Positions 39,252 through 46,997 of a DNA stretch of 46,997 nt are shown in pieces. The translations under genes were made by a program, and so were the position numbers. The notes beneath the pieces were generated by a model that had not been told where the DNA came from, searched no databases, and saw nothing but the letters and a program-made list of their open reading frames with translations. Origin of the DNA: Pseudomonadota bacterium (GTDB lineage Bacteria; Pseudomonadota; Gammaproteobacteria; Burkholderiales; Chitinibacteraceae); NCBI GenBank assembly GCA_018261735.1, contig JAGTRM010000031.1:1-46997 (forward strand), in the 5' to 3' direction. Positions within the stretch are counted from its first letter, which is position 1. Every line of letters begins with the position of its first letter.

Positions 39252-39262
39252 ACGGTACCAGG

Positions 39263-39487
39263 TCAGGAAGAGTGCTTCGGAGGATCGTCCTTATCGCGCT
39301 CTTCAAAGCTCTTGATCTCTTCTTCGACTTCTTCCTGAGTAAGCCCGTAGGTCTCCTGGATCTTGCCTGCCAGCTGGTCGCGCTTGCCCGCAATCACATC
39401 CAGATGATCGTCGGTGAGCTTGCCCCACCGAGCCTTGATCATGCCCTTGTACTGCTTCCAGTTGCCTTCAATGATATTCCAGTTCAT
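39263..39487 (-). CDS. CsbD-family stress protein
   Basis: A 74-residue acidic helical protein: MNWNIIEGNWKQYKGMIKAR, then WGKLTDDHLDVIAGKRDQL and a Glu-rich tail. This matches the CsbD family (E. coli YjbJ type), abundant general-stress proteins of unknown mechanism. ATG 39487 has AAGGAG six bases upstream, better than the TTG two codons earlier. Palindromic site 4 lies 149 bp upstream. Confidence 0.93.
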   Translation of the reverse strand: MNWNIIEGNWKQYKGMIKARWGKLTDDHLDVIAGKRDQLAGKIQETYGLTQEEVEEEIKSFEERDKDDPPKHSS

Positions 39488-39952
39488 GTCCAACTCCTTC
39501 CGTTCGGAATCCGGCCGGCAAAATTGCCTATCGGGTGTCCGTTGTCACTGCCGGCATCGGGTCCATCGTGCATGTTGTGCAGAGGCAAACCCTGATGCCT
39601 GACAAGTACAAAGTAGTGGCATGCTTGCGCCCGGTCTGTGCGCTGGCGCACATCAATCCGGCACGGTTTCCGGAAACACCCCCAAACCAGCAGCAAGCGT
39701 TTCGCCACCGTATCGGGCACAAACCCGCCTTTTAGCTGGGGAATCATTCCGCGTGACAGGAACAAACAGGTTGGCGGAAGCAACTCCGCCCTTCATGCCG
39801 AGGCGCTGCATTCACGGCAAGCAAGACCGGAATCTTGCAAACCATGACCACAAAGCTTCCGACAAGAAGGGCGGAGTGCTATCCAAGTGGATGAGCCGTT
39901 TGCCCATCCGTGTAAAAATTAATCTTGCGCCAACAAAGCCTGGCGCCGGCGA
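39488..39952. other. Spacer with palindromic site and a spaced inverted repeat
   Basis: 465 bp without a supported gene. It contains site 4 (39637-39652) and a 12-bp perfect inverted repeat, ACTCCGCCCTTC at 39783-39794 and its complement at 39866-39877, 71 bp apart. Confidence 0.45.
39637..39652 (-). promoter_or_regulatory. CRP-geometry palindrome, site 4 (best dyad)
   Basis: On the minus strand TGTGCGCCAGCGCACA followed by GAC: 15 of 16 match, with perfect 7+7 symmetry around the central CA. It is 149 bp upstream of the CsbD-like gene. Confidence 0.65.
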
Positions 39953-40207
39953 TTAGCGGTGGCCTCTATCTCCTCGATACCCGCCGCCTCTGTTGTGCCA
40001 GCCATGCTGGGGGTGATGCCAGCCCCAACCGTAGCTTGGATTGAATTGCCAGACCCAACTCACGCCGGGACTTGGGTAGTAGGGCTCGACATAGGCCGGC
40101 CCGGTGGCCGGATACGGCGCGACGACACAACCGGAGACTGCCGCCAAAACGACACCCCCCACCAGGGCAAAAAGAACTTTTTTCATAACGACGTTGCGCG
40201 TGAACAT
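39953..40207 (-). CDS. Small Gly/His-rich lipoprotein
   Basis: An 84-residue precursor with a signal peptide (MKKVLFALVGGVVLAAVSGC) and lipobox. A Pro/Tyr segment (VAPYPATGPAYVEPYYPSPG) and an aromatic/His-rich tail (WGWHHPQHGWHNRGGGYRG) follow. Function unknown; such lipoproteins are common in proteobacterial genomes. ATG 40207 has GGAGG five bases upstream; the internal ATG at 40186 lacks one. Confidence 0.7.
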   Translation of the reverse strand: MFTRNVVMKKVLFALVGGVVLAAVSGCVVAPYPATGPAYVEPYYPSPGVSWVWQFNPSYGWGWHHPQHGWHNRGGGYRGDRGHR

Positions 40208-40416
40208 GGCAACCTCCATCTGTGGTGTCGGGTTCGGAAAAATATCGTCACCCATGTATTTAACGCACGAACTGGTCAAATCGTTGACATTCGCGGCGTC
40301 AATTGCAAAACCCAAAGCCACAGATGCACGCTCAAAGACGCAAAGCAGCCAGGATTGGCATCGCCCCCGGCTCCTCGCATTACACAAGGGTTATGCCGGG
40401 AGCTTCGCCCCTTGCC

Positions 40417-40845
40417 TCAGCGATAATTACGGTCACGGTTGCGATCGTTGCGATCATCGCGCTGGCGGTCGTACCTTTTGTCTCTGCGCGGGCCATCATC
40501 CCGTCGATCGCCATGACGCTGCTGGTAACGTGGAACATATTCGTTTTGGTACCAGCGATCCTGCACGAAGTAGACCCGCTCGCCGCAGGCGTTGTAGGCG
40601 CGGCAGTGTTTGCGCCAGTTTTTCGCATGGCCTGGCGGCACATGCAGGTAGACCGGCGGACGGCGAACGCCAACCCGTTCGATAAGGATCGGCTGCCGAT
40701 AGATAATTTGCGGGGGCGGATAGCCGCCGATGTCGAGACGGCCATAGAAGCCGGGTTGGCCGATGCTGACCGATACGCCCACATCGGCGGCGAATGCCGG
40801 GATGGTGGCAATGGCAAGGATTGCGGCAAAAAGTAAGCGTTTCAT
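40417..40845 (-). CDS. Secreted basic protein of unknown function
   Basis: A 142-residue precursor with a signal peptide (MKRLLFAAILAIATIPAFA). The mature part has VSVSIGQPGFYGRLDIGG, a PPVYLHVPPGHAKNWRKHC segment with two nearby Cys (HCRAYNACG, possibly a disulfide), and an Arg/Asp-rich tail. This domain is widespread but unnamed as far as I can tell. ATG 40845 has GAGG six bases upstream. The MITE-like element begins only 26 bp before the start codon and has probably displaced or replaced the native promoter. Confidence 0.75.
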   Translation of the reverse strand: MKRLLFAAILAIATIPAFAADVGVSVSIGQPGFYGRLDIGGYPPPQIIYRQPILIERVGVRRPPVYLHVPPGHAKNWRKHCRAYNACGERVYFVQDRWYQNEYVPRYQQRHGDRRDDGPRRDKRYDRQRDDRNDRNRDRNYR

Positions 40846-40871
40846 ATTGGACCTCATATGGTCAGTGCTTA

Positions 40872-41137
40872 GGTTCTGTTGACGTTGGTTACAAAACTGC
40901 GTTTGGGGCAGTTCGAGATGGATTTCAAGGCGCAAAGCGCGCCGCAATACGGGTATTGCAAGCGGTTTGCAACGCGGAAGGCCGCTCGAAATGCCCCAAA
41001 CCCGAAGGGCTGGGGCGGAAAAACGCCATTCACTGCGTTATGCTCCTTGAAAATAACCCGTTATTGTCTGCGTCGCATGCCTAGTGACTGGCATTTTCCC
41101 GCCCCAGCGCAGCTATGTAACCAACGTCAACAGAGCC
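40872..41137. mobile_element. MITE-like element with 22-bp terminal inverted repeats
   Basis: The ends GGTTCTGTTGACGTTGGTTA-CA and its complement differ by one base in 22. The 266-bp interior has no transposase frame. It contains two further inverted repeats: GTTTGGGGCAGTTCGAG with a near-exact complement about 80 bp on, and GCTGGGGCGGAAAA with its near-complement close to the right end. This gives two large hairpins in a row. No clear target duplication was seen. Region 41138-41300 to its right holds nothing recognisable. Confidence 0.78.
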
Positions 41138-41300
41138 AAAATACGTGGGCCGATTTACTGGCCAACGCTGTATCAGACTCTGCTAACGCTTGTTCGTTCT
41201 TTGCGCGGGCAGCCATGCTGAACGCATCGACTACGGGGCGTTTCTGCATCTTGCGCGCCCGTAGACTTTGTCGGCCCTATCCGCACCGTTCCTGATGGAG

Positions 41301-41328
41301 AAAAGACCCCGATGATTGAACCGGGGTC
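41301..41328 (-). terminator. Intrinsic terminator of the collagen-like gene
   Basis: On the minus strand GACCCCG, a 10-base loop, CGGGGTC, then TTTTC. It follows the collagen-like gene stop by about 69 bp. Confidence 0.8.
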
Positions 41329-41396
41329 CATCTCTGCATCCAATGCAGCCGTGCTGCTTCTTGCAAGATGCCTTTCATTGGCCGGATCGAACCGCT

Positions 41397-41957
<561 letters not shown>

Positions 41958-42027
41958 TAGTCCGGTTTATTTACGGGAATCAATTCAGGTCATTCAGGTA
42001 TCGTCGAGACAGCTTGTTGGCTAAGTC

Positions 42028-43086
42028 TTATCGACCTGTCACGATTTCATGCACGAATCGCAGCTTGGCGATAACGGGTTGAGCCAGAGAAAACTGGTAA
42101 CCATCGGGCATGCCCAGGCTGCGATGCAGGTTGTTCAGAACGTAGCTGAGCGGAAACCAGCGCGCCAGCATCTGGTCGAAAGAGCCTGCACTCGTATGAG
42201 CACCACTCACCAGCACGGGATCATTCGGGTTGGCAGGCGTGAGTAGCATCCCGCAGGCCTGTACCGTTTCCAGTGCATCGACCATTTGCAGATACTGCGC
42301 CCAGGTTTCGGCCCAGTCTTCCCACGGGTGAGCGCTCGCGTAGGCCGTGACAAAACGCTGTGGCCAGCCTGGCTGCGGCCCTTGCTCGTAGTAACGCCTG
42401 AGGCTGGCGTCGTAGTCGTCCCGCTCGTCACCGAACAGCTGCCGGAACATGGCAATCCCCACACTGCCGCCGATCAGGCGATCCCAGTAGTAATGGCCGA
42501 TCTCATGGTGAAAATGTCCGAGCAACGTGCGATAGGGCTCGCCCAAATGGGAGCGCAACCGTTCGCGCCATATGTCGTCAGCCTCGGCAATATTGAGCGT
42601 GATAACCCCGTTGTCATGGCCCGTCGTGACCGGGCCGGAATGAACACTGTCGGCCAGAAAGCGAAAGGCCAGGCCCTGCCGGGGGTCTTCAGCCTTGCTG
42701 ACGGGCACAAGGCCCAATGTCGACAAGGTATAAATCAGCCGACGCTTGGCCTGTTCCATGCGATACCAATAGGTACGGTGCTGCGGCATGCCAAGGGCAG
42801 GAATGATCTCTGTCAGGCGGCAAGAGGCACACAGGTTATGTGGATCATGCTCGGGCAGCATCCAGTTGCAAACGTCCTCCCGCGCATAGTTGCTGCACAT
42901 CCGGTAGCGGTAACCGGCGGCGTTCGGATTGAGGCTACGCCAGAGCCCGTTCTCGGCCGGTGCCAGGGCGCTCATCGTGCGCAAATCGGTCAAAAAGCCA
43001 AGCGCATGGCCACAGGTCTCGCAGGTTACGTTCTCGAAGAACACCAACTGACCGCAATGGTCGCAATGAAAAGTTTGCATGCTCAT
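42028..43086 (-). CDS. Zinc-ribbon putative metallopeptidase
   Basis: A 352-residue protein with an N-terminal zinc ribbon (FHCDHCG, CETCG) and further Cys pairs (CSNY...CNWM, CASC). A large domain carries the HExxH zinc-peptidase motif HFHHEIGHYYWD near residue 195. This combination matches the family of putative zinc-binding peptidases with zinc-ribbon domain; substrates are unknown. No signal peptide, so cytosolic. Start is ATG 43086 or ATG 43080 (MQTFHCDHCG, with GGGA five bases upstream); the second is slightly better. It follows the crystallin gene on the same strand but is separated from it by a terminator. Confidence 0.85.
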   Translation of the reverse strand: MSMQTFHCDHCGQLVFFENVTCETCGHALGFLTDLRTMSALAPAENGLWRSLNPNAAGYRYRMCSNYAREDVCNWMLPEHDPHNLCASCRLTEIIPALGMPQHRTYWYRMEQAKRRLIYTLSTLGLVPVSKAEDPRQGLAFRFLADSVHSGPVTTGHDNGVITLNIAEADDIWRERLRSHLGEPYRTLLGHFHHEIGHYYWDRLIGGSVGIAMFRQLFGDERDDYDASLRRYYEQGPQPGWPQRFVTAYASAHPWEDWAETWAQYLQMVDALETVQACGMLLTPANPNDPVLVSGAHTSAGSFDQMLARWFPLSYVLNNLHRSLGMPDGYQFSLAQPVIAKLRFVHEIVTGR

Positions 43087-43129
43087 CCCGAAACAGAAAC
43101 GTGAACACTCCGATCATGGTACGCCAAGC

Positions 43130-43150
43130 AAAATGGCCCCGAAGGGCCAT
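43130..43150 (-). terminator. Intrinsic terminator of the crystallin-like gene
   Basis: On the minus strand ATGGCCC, UUCG-type tetraloop, GGGCCAT, then TTTT. It starts 23 bp after the stop at 43173. Confidence 0.85.
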
Positions 43151-43172
43151 CCTGCTCAATCCGCACTGCTCG

Positions 43173-44306
43173 TTACTCGCGGGGCTCACCCTGCCTGTTG
43201 ACAGTTATGGTGGGGCCGGGGGGCGTGCTCATCTGCACGCGATGTTCCTGGCCACGGAAAGTGTAAGTCACGTCCCAGTAATCAGGCTGGGCCTGGCTGG
43301 GTTCGTTGGCGCAACGCTGCACATCTTGCGTTACAACCTGTTGCCCGCCACCACTGTTGCGACCCAGGTTGGCACCCACTGCGGCGCCAGCAACCACACC
43401 GCCAACCGTGGCAATATCCTGGCCGCTTCCGCCACCGATCTGGTGACCGAGAATGCCGCCGATGACCGCGCCGGCAATCGCCCCGGGAACGCTGTTGTTG
43501 CGTTGTTCCTGAACGACTTGTTCGCGCTCGATCCAGCAACGCTGATCCGGCGGGCCGACCACTGCGCGCACGGAGGTGACATCGGCCTCGTACAGCTGCT
43601 CGTTGTCGCGCCGACGGTAGTGGTCGATCGCCACGGGAGCAGGCGCATAGCGATTTTCATTGATCCGCGCATTCCGGCTCATGGCCCGCGCCGATGAAAC
43701 ACGGTTGTTCAGGCCCATGGCAGCCAGCGATGGATACCGGCCCGGACGCAGAACAACGCACCGCCCCCGGAACCGGCCGTCTTCGCAGACCTCCCACAGG
43801 CCATGCAGGACCAGGACCGACGAGGCGCGATCATTGAAGCCAAAGCGCTCGAAATTGCCGATTTGCTCCTGCGTGGTGAAAGATCGCCCAACAAAGCCTT
43901 CACGTTCGTAAAAGGTGACCTGCGCAGCCGCGTTGTTGTCATAACGTGGCCCCGGAACCGGCGCATAACGGTTGTCATTGATGCGCGCATTCCGGCTCAC
44001 GGTCTGCACCGATGAAATGCGGTTGTTCAAACCCATTGCAGCCAGCGATGGATACTGGCCCGGGCGCAGAACCACGCACCGGCCACGGAAACGAACCTCT
44101 TCGCAAACCTCCCAACGCTCGCGATCGACCACCACCGACGAAGCCCGATCGTTGAAGCCGAAGCGTTCAAAATTGCGAATCGGCTGGTCCGTGGTAAATG
44201 AGCGGCCTGCAAAACCTTCACGTTCGTAAAAGGTGACCTGCGCGCTCGCTTGCGCAGCGATTGCCAAGCCGACCACGGCCAAGGTATTTCTCAATAGTGC
44301 ATTCAT
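43173..44306 (-). CDS. Exported protein with two beta/gamma-crystallin domains and a glycine zipper
   Basis: A 377-residue precursor: signal peptide (LAVVGLAIAAQASA), then two near-identical crystallin-like units of about 96 residues with a 106-residue period. Each starts QVTFYEREGF.GRSFTT and contains FERFGFNDRASSV, WEVCE, FRGRCVVLRPG and YPSLAAMGLNNR.SS. Next comes a Cys-containing linker, and a glycine-zipper 2TM-like segment (GAIAGAVIGGILGHQIGGGSG, about 295-340). It ends in YWDVTYTFRGQEHRVQM. Microbial beta/gamma-crystallins often bind Ca2+; the (N/D)(N/D)xS/T signature here is only partly present. ATG 44306 has GGAG six bases upstream. Confidence 0.88.
   Translation of the reverse strand: MNALLRNTLAVVGLAIAAQASAQVTFYEREGFAGRSFTTDQPIRNFERFGFNDRASSVVVDRERWEVCEEVRFRGRCVVLRPGQYPSLAAMGLNNRISSVQTVSRNARINDNRYAPVPGPRYDNNAAAQVTFYEREGFVGRSFTTQEQIGNFERFGFNDRASSVLVLHGLWEVCEDGRFRGRCVVLRPGRYPSLAAMGLNNRVSSARAMSRNARINENRYAPAPVAIDHYRRRDNEQLYEADVTSVRAVVGPPDQRCWIEREQVVQEQRNNSVPGAIAGAVIGGILGHQIGGGSGQDIATVGGVVAGAAVGANLGRNSGGGQQVVTQDVQRCANEPSQAQPDYWDVTYTFRGQEHRVQMSTPPGPTITVNRQGEPRE
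43637..44240 (-). repeat. 318-bp-period tandem duplication within the crystallin gene
   Basis: Two copies in register at both DNA and protein level, for example CACGTTCGTAAAAGGTGACC on the plus strand at 43901 and again at 44219. The high DNA similarity indicates a recent duplication or ongoing gene conversion. Confidence 0.85.
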
Positions 44307-44506
44307 CGATGTCTCCAGTAACAAATCGTGCCTGACGTTGATCCGCGATATTTCAAATACCGCCGCGCAATCCAATCGGATGTGAGGGGATGCGGGCTCA
44401 ATACGCCGCAGGACGCCGGATGGCTTCCTTTGGAATTTCCCTGTGCAGGAATCCAGAAGAACCGGGCAACAAGAACCCCAATATCGCGTACCCGCCCCCC
44501 GCCGTC

Positions 44507-44522
44507 TGTACGGCTCCGTACA
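44507..44522 (-). promoter_or_regulatory. CRP-geometry palindrome, site 6
   Basis: On the minus strand TGTACGGAGCCGTACA, preceded by CTA and followed by GAC. Only 10 of 16 match the consensus, but it is a perfect 7+7 dyad with the same TGT-N10-ACA spacing. It is 200 bp upstream of the crystallin gene. Confidence 0.55.
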
Positions 44523-44559
44523 TAGCGCAGTCACGGGGCGCGGCCGGCAAAACGCCGCC

Positions 44560-44575
44560 AAGCCGCTAGCGCACG
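44560..44575 (+). promoter_or_regulatory. CRP-geometry palindrome, site 7
   Basis: AAGCCGCTAGCGCACG followed by GAC: 11 of 16 match, with the core CGCTAGCGCAC intact and the distal half degenerate. Plus orientation, 281 bp upstream of the FecR-domain gene. Confidence 0.5.
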
Positions 44576-44856
44576 GACGTCCAATGAACTTGCCGCAGTG
44601 TGCAGACTCCAATCGATACAGAGATTTGCCGCTCTTGCGCCCCTGAAGACCGTGCGGTTTCTTCATTGTCGAATAGAGCAAGCGTTACCCGATCGTTGTG
44701 CTACACAAGAAATAGCGCGGGTTCTATTGAATCCGGCGCAGCCTCGTCACTTCATTGGCGGATCGCCAACTCCAGGAACGATACCGCGCAGCATCGCAAC
44801 TGTCGGTTCCATCGATCGACCCAACCGGCGTGATCTTTCATGCAAGGAGTAAGTCC

Positions 44857-46997
44857 ATGCATACGCACCCTCTCCGTCTTCGAGCGATCGCTTTTCTGGC
44901 CGGCATCGCAATTTCACTCGTCAGTGCCTTGGCCAGCGCGGATCCGCCATCGCGTGTCGCCCGACTGGGCTATACATCCGGCGCTGTCAGTTTTTCCCCG
45001 GCTGGCGAGAACGACTGGGATGAAGCCAGAATCAACAGGCCGCTGACCACCGGTGACCGCCTCTGGACGGATCGGCGGGCACGGGCTGAAATCCAGGTGG
45101 GCGGTGCGATGATTCGTCTGGATGCCGATACCGGTGTTTCCATCCTCAATCTCGACGACCAGATCACCCAGCTGCAATTGACGCAAGGCGTATTGAACGT
45201 GCGCGTGCGTCGTCTTGAGCGCGGTCAGCTATTTGAGATCGATACGCCGAATCTCGCCTTTACCCTGCGCCAGCCCGGCGCATACCGGATCGAAGTGGAC
45301 CCCGACGACGACGCGACCACGATCATCGTGCGCAGCGGCCAAGGCGAGGTATATGGCGAAGACGCGTCCTATCTCGTCGATTCGCGGCAGGCGTACCGCT
45401 TCATGGGAAGTGACTTACGCGATTACGACTATATCGACGACCCGCGCCTTGACGATTTCGACCGCTGGTCGAGCGTGCGTGATCGCGCTTACGACAACTC
45501 GCTTTCCGCCCGCTATGTCTCGCAGGATGTGGTCGGTTATCAGGATCTGGATGAACACGGCCGTTGGGGTGTTGATGCCAGCTACGGCAACGTCTGGTAC
45601 CCCAATCGCGTGTCCGCTGGCTGGGCGCCCTATCGCGACGGACACTGGGCCTGGATCGATCCATGGGGCTGGACCTGGGTGGATGACGCGCCCTGGGGCT
45701 TTGCCGTATCCCATTACGGCCGCTGGGCGAATCTGCACGGCACATGGGGCTGGATACCCGGCCCGGTGCGCAGCCGGGCCTACTACGCGCCGGCACTGGT
45801 GGTATTCGTGGGCGGGGCCAACTTCCGCCTGACGATCTCCAGCGGAATCTTTGGCGTTGCCTGGTTCCCGCTTGGACCGCGCGAAGTCTATCGCCCGGCC
45901 TATCCGGTCAGCCGCCGCTATTTCGAGAATATCAACCGCAGCAACACGGTGATCAACACCACCGTGATCAACAATTACTACACCAACACGAACATAACCA
46001 ATATCGTCTATGTCAACCGGGCCGTGCCTGGCGCCGTCGTTGCCGTGCCAAGAACCGCGTTCGTGCAGTCGCAGCCGGTATCGAGGGCGGCGGTAAATGT
46101 ATCAAGGGAAATGATCGTCAGCGGGCCGGTAGCAGTTGCCCCGCAAGTGGCGCCGACGCAGAAAAGCGTGCGCGGGGCGGCCGACCAGGGCGACAAGCCC
46201 CCGCCGCGGGTGTTCGAGCGGCCTGTCGTCGCCCGTACCGCGCCGCCGGCGGCGCACGCCGGTTTCGCCGCGCAACAACCTCAACTGACAGCCAAACCGG
46301 GCAGACCGCTCGACGACGCGGCACGCAAGCAATTGAAACCGGTAGCACCTGTGCCCGCGCCTGCAGTCAAGGTGGTCGCCCCGGCACGCATCGCGCAACC
46401 GACCGCGCTCCCCCCACCGGCAACGCCCGCCGACAGGGCGGATGACCGACGCGGCAGACCGGAACCGCGCGTGCAACCGGTTGTGCCATCACCGGCGCCT
46501 GTCGCCCCTGCGCCGCCCGTTACACCACGGCAAGCCACACCAGCAGTCCCGGCCGTGCCGGCGCCCGAGACCCGCGGCAAACCGGAACCGCGCGTGCAAC
46601 CGGTTGTGCCATCACCGGCGCCTGCTACCCCGGTGCCGCCTGTTACACCAAGGCAAGCCACGCCAGCAGTCCCGGCCGTGCTGGCGCCCGAGACCCGCGG
46701 CAAACCGGAACCGCGCGTTCAACCGGTTGTGCCATCACCGGCGCCTGTCGCCCCTGCGCCGCCCGTTACACCACGGCAAGCCACGCCAGTAGTCCCGGCC
46801 GTGCCTGCTCCCGAAACTCGCGGCAGGCCGGAGCCACGCGTGCAACCGGTTGTGCCATCACCGGCACCTGCTACCCCAGCTCCGCCCGTTACGCCACGGC
46901 AAGCCACGCCAGTAGTCCCGGCCGTGCCGGCACCCGAAACTCGCGGCAGGCCGGAACCGCGCGTGCAACCGGTTGTGCCCTCACCGGCACCCGCTAC
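44857..46997 (+). CDS. FecR-domain (DUF6600-type) exported protein, truncated by window end
   Basis: The first 713 codons are present and no stop occurs before the window ends. It has a signal peptide (RLRAIAFLAGIAISLVSALASA), a FecR-like domain (about 30-170; ARLGYTSGAVSFSPAG, GDRLWTDRRARAEIQVG), then a Trp/Tyr-rich region (about 210-340; YVSQDVVGYQDLDEHGRWG, YRDGHWAWIDPWGWTWVDD, FGVAWFPLGPREVYRPAY). An Asn-rich stretch (NTVINTTVINNYYTNTN) and a Pro/Ala-rich tail with 41-residue tandem repeats follow. AAGGAG lies seven bases before ATG 44857. No sigma-factor partner gene is beside it, so it is not a classical FecR/FecI pair. Confidence 0.85.
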   Translation, partial: MHTHPLRLRAIAFLAGIAISLVSALASADPPSRVARLGYTSGAVSFSPAGENDWDEARINRPLTTGDRLWTDRRARAEIQVGGAMIRLDADTGVSILNLDDQITQLQLTQGVLNVRVRRLERGQLFEIDTPNLAFTLRQPGAYRIEVDPDDDATTIIVRSGQGEVYGEDASYLVDSRQAYRFMGSDLRDYDYIDDPRLDDFDRWSSVRDRAYDNSLSARYVSQDVVGYQDLDEHGRWGVDASYGNVWYPNRVSAGWAPYRDGHWAWIDPWGWTWVDDAPWGFAVSHYGRWANLHGTWGWIPGPVRSRAYYAPALVVFVGGANFRLTISSGIFGVAWFPLGPREVYRPAYPVSRRYFENINRSNTVINTTVINNYYTNTNITNIVYVNRAVPGAVVAVPRTAFVQSQPVSRAAVNVSREMIVSGPVAVAPQVAPTQKSVRGAADQGDKPPPRVFERPVVARTAPPAAHAGFAAQQPQLTAKPGRPLDDAARKQLKPVAPVPAPAVKVVAPARIAQPTALPPPATPADRADDRRGRPEPRVQPVVPSPAPVAPAPPVTPRQATPAVPAVPAPETRGKPEPRVQPVVPSPAPATPVPPVTPRQATPAVPAVLAPETRGKPEPRVQPVVPSPAPVAPAPPVTPRQATPVVPAVPAPETRGRPEPRVQPVVPSPAPATPAPPVTPRQATPVVPAVPAPETRGRPEPRVQPVVPSPAPA
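46461..46997 (+). repeat. 123-bp tandem repeats encoding 41-residue Pro-rich units
   Basis: At least 4.4 in-frame copies; unit starts are at 46461, 46584, 46707, 46830 and 46953, exactly 123 bp apart. Each unit reads PEPRVQPVVPSPAP, then PPVTPRQATP and VPAVPAPETRG. Two sub-variants (VAPAPP and ATPxPP) alternate. The array continues beyond the window. Confidence 0.95.

Larger units (their letters stand above)
38689..39262. other. Long leader region upstream of the BON gene
   Basis: 574 bp without a supported gene. It holds palindromic site 3 (39015-39030) and, at the far end, a hairpin belonging to the CsbD gene. The long distance from the site to the BON start allows for an unseen small RNA or leader, but nothing specific was recognised. 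Confidence 0.4.
44307..44856. other. Divergent regulatory region between crystallin and FecR genes
   Basis: 550 bp without a supported gene. It contains site 6 oriented to the crystallin gene and site 7 oriented to the FecR gene, each nearer to its own gene. Confidence 0.5.

Noticed and set aside
39779..39880. Possible CRISPR-like or repeat array near the spaced inverted repeat
   Set aside because: Only one inverted pair exists; there are no regularly spaced direct repeats here or anywhere in the window.
41138..41300. Possible transposase remnant to the right of the MITE-like element
   Set aside because: Short translated pieces in all frames were inspected, and none gave a convincing transposase motif.
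46281..46907. Minus-strand Gly/Thr/Ala-rich frames resembling collagen-like or PE_PGRS proteins
   Set aside because: They are the antisense reading of the 123-bp repeats of the FecR-domain gene and lack any start signal.

Overview
The window is bacterial chromosome, most likely from a betaproteobacterium. Supporting this are the pair bpt and aat, the fur|bamE-dapB block, a glutamine-free ammonium channel gene behind a sigma-54 promoter, OMPLA, and a very large cyclic beta-1,2-glucan synthase. Neisseriales-like relatives are plausible, but the sequence alone does not settle the genus. No rRNA, tRNA or CRISPR was seen.

Positions 1-18.6 kb are a housekeeping half. It starts with the N-terminus of a sugar ABC permease leaving the window on the minus strand. 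It continues with a bifunctional NMN adenylyltransferase/Nudix enzyme next to nadA (NAD synthesis), exonuclease III with a classical Crp/Fnr regulator, aat-bpt (both bacterial N-end-rule transferases, overlapping by 4 bp), and fur divergent from bamE-dapB. A beta-carbonic anhydrase, a MarR regulator, soluble pyrophosphatase convergent with an unusual 861-residue membrane pyrophosphatase, a KDPG aldolase/KDG kinase operon, amtB, and a B12-binding radical SAM protein follow.

Positions 18.7-33.4 kb are an osmotic/envelope module. A periplasmic START-like protein, a CPA1 Na+/H+ antiporter and a 2933-residue cyclic glucan synthase lie between two nearly identical atypical Crp/Fnr genes (direct repeats 11,840 bp apart). 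A third, more distant Crp/Fnr paralogue follows. A frameshifted remnant of a BON-domain gene lies between the glucan synthase and the second regulator.

Positions 33.4 kb to the end are an accessory island of small exported or stress-type proteins: OMPLA, two collagen-like lipoproteins, a DUF3309 peptide, a VIT-family transporter, a DUF1003 protein, a BON lipoprotein, a CsbD-like protein, two short secreted proteins, a zinc-ribbon metallopeptidase, a double beta/gamma-crystallin protein, and a FecR-domain protein with 41-residue tandem repeats that runs off the window. A 266-bp MITE-like element sits inside this island, and a solo copy of its end lies beside the glucan synthase gene.

The most interesting signal is a recurring palindrome of the form TGTGCGCTAGCGCACA. 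It occurs, with the same asymmetry relative to the downstream gene, before seven island genes and in weaker form before the third Crp/Fnr gene. Its TGTG-N8-CACA geometry is that of a Crp/Fnr-family operator, but with C/G where CRP prefers A/T. I infer an undescribed stress regulon that may be run by the neighbouring Crp/Fnr paralogues.
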